NCBI GenBank assembly: GCA_029855985.1
Contig: JAGSHR010000089.1
Span: 1 to 5,808 of the forward strand
Reading direction: 5' to 3'
DNA: 5,808 bases
DNA from: Candidatus Njordarchaeota archaeon
Lineage (GTDB): Archaea; Thermoproteota; JANJXX01; Panguiarchaeales; Panguiarchaeaceae
In this document: piece after piece, positions 5,224 through 5,808 of the stretch
Layout: the number at the start of each line of letters is the position of its first letter
Numbering within the stretch: position 1 is the stretch's first letter
Notes under the pieces: model-generated
The model's database searches: none
Seen by the model: the letters and a program-made list of their open reading frames with translations, nothing else
Told to the model about the DNA's origin: nothing
Program-made: the position numbers and the translations under genes

Positions 5224-5808
5224 TTAACGAAATTTCTCTATGAGTCTTTCCAAGAAATCGGATGCTCTCATTATATCGCGAATATCGATTACTTCATCAA
5301 CAGTGTGAGCAAGTTCTGGCTTTCCAGGTCCAAATATTGAGCTTGGTATACCTCGTTTTGTGAATAGTGAAGCGTCAGTCCATCCTTTCATAACGTAGTT
5401 TCTTGGTTTTTCACGGAATGCCTCAATGTAGGATTCAACTAAAACTTGCATAAATTCCTCAGCGTTTAGAGTGTAGGATTCCCAGTAATCATTTATCTTG
5501 ACTTCAATACCCTCAATCTTCTCCGATTCTCTTAGTGTATTTCTTATAATATCTAAAACCGCGACACCAGGTGGTACGAGAATGTTCAGTGTAGCGATTC
5601 CCATACTTGGGGTAGAATATACGTCTCCTTTCGCCTCAAATTTTGTTATAGAGTAACGGGTGTTAAACGTTTTAGCCATAGAGTCAATATGGGTTAAAAA
5701 CTTAATTATTTTACGCACGGGATCCTCCTTTTCCTCATAGTCTTCTAGGTTTGAAAAAAGATCAGGATGACGTCCATAACCATATGAGAATACGTCCACT
5801 TCAACGTA
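5224..5808 (-). CDS. M20 family metallopeptidase/deacylase, C-terminal half (cut by window edge)
   Basis: The reading frame is open from the right edge to TAA at 5226-5224, giving about 194 residues. The GTG codon at 5799-5797 is probably internal. M20 enzymes (ArgE/DapE/LysK and carboxypeptidase relatives) are cytosolic zinc or cobalt hydrolases of about 400 residues, so roughly 200 N-terminal residues with most metal ligands lie outside the window. Visible parts include the dimerisation domain with YGYGRHPDLF, whose His (residue 14 from the edge) fits the conserved lid-domain histidine. They also include the C-terminal catalytic segment WTDASLFTKRGIPSSIFGPG, followed by ELAHTVDEVIDI, whose His is the expected last metal ligand. 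The substrate cannot be assigned. The gene converges on the LutB-like gene with 6 bp between stop codons, so it belongs to a separate transcript. Confidence 0.87.
   Translation of the reverse strand, partial: YVEVDVFSYGYGRHPDLFSNLEDYEEKEDPVRKIIKFLTHIDSMAKTFNTRYSITKFEAKGDVYSTPSMGIATLNILVPPGVAVLDIIRNTLRESEKIEGIEVKINDYWESYTLNAEEFMQVLVESYIEAFREKPRNYVMKGWTDASLFTKRGIPSSIFGPGKPELAHTVDEVIDIRDIMRASDFLERLIEKFR

Noticed and set aside
5797..5799. GTG as the start of a complete 191-residue M20 protein
   Set aside because: The frame stays open to the window edge, and M20 enzymes are about 400 residues long with most metal ligands N-terminal to this point; this is the C-terminal half of a cut gene.

Overview
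The window looks like a contig from a thermophilic archaeon, most likely a member of the Thermoproteota. The evidence is circumstantial. Intergenic DNA is very AT-rich with TATATATT boxes, and ribosome-binding sites are of the GGTGA/GGAGG type. Arginine is mostly AGA/AGG, ATA isoleucine codons are frequent, one gene has a TTG start, and the proteins are rich in Lys/Glu. A thermophilic bacterium such as a Thermotogales member shares some of these traits and is not excluded. The first 19 bases are not genomic: they are the Tn5/Nextera mosaic-end adapter, so the DNA was tagmented for sequencing and the left edge is a true read or contig end.

Layout: (1) 20-1319, +, an M18 zinc aminopeptidase lacking about 25 N-terminal residues. 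(2) 1320-1529, an AT-rich gap with T-tract terminator signals, TATA-like boxes, a near-perfect 14-bp direct repeat flanking the distal TATA box, and two abutting inverted repeats just before the next gene. (3) 1530-2798, +, a diverged LUD-domain iron-sulfur protein. (4) 2799-3005, a second AT-rich gap of similar design. (5) 3006-3995, +, a LutA/HdrB-like CCG-domain protein, followed 4 nt later by (6) 4000-5217, +, a LutB-like LUD plus 2[4Fe-4S] protein, forming an evident operon. (7) 5224-5808, -, the C-terminal half of an M20 metallopeptidase, convergent with gene 6 and cut by the right edge.

The core is a lactate-utilisation-type (LutABC/LldEFG) redox module in non-standard form. Gene 6 is the LutB equivalent and gene 5 the LutA equivalent. 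Gene 3 has the overall architecture of LutB but carries a LutC-type signature, so it may replace LutC. All three subunits have altered iron-sulfur ligand sets. The gene 3 product keeps exactly the four cysteines that build cluster I of a two-cluster ferredoxin fold and has lost all four for cluster II. The LutB-like protein has Asp in place of one cluster II cysteine (C-x2-D-x2-C, as in Pyrococcus furiosus ferredoxin). The LutA-like protein has an intact C-terminal CCG motif, but its N-terminal motif reads Tyr-Ser-Gly. No FAD- or FMN-dependent dehydrogenase is present in the window, so substrate and electron acceptor cannot be read from it. The peptidases on either side have no obvious link to the module.
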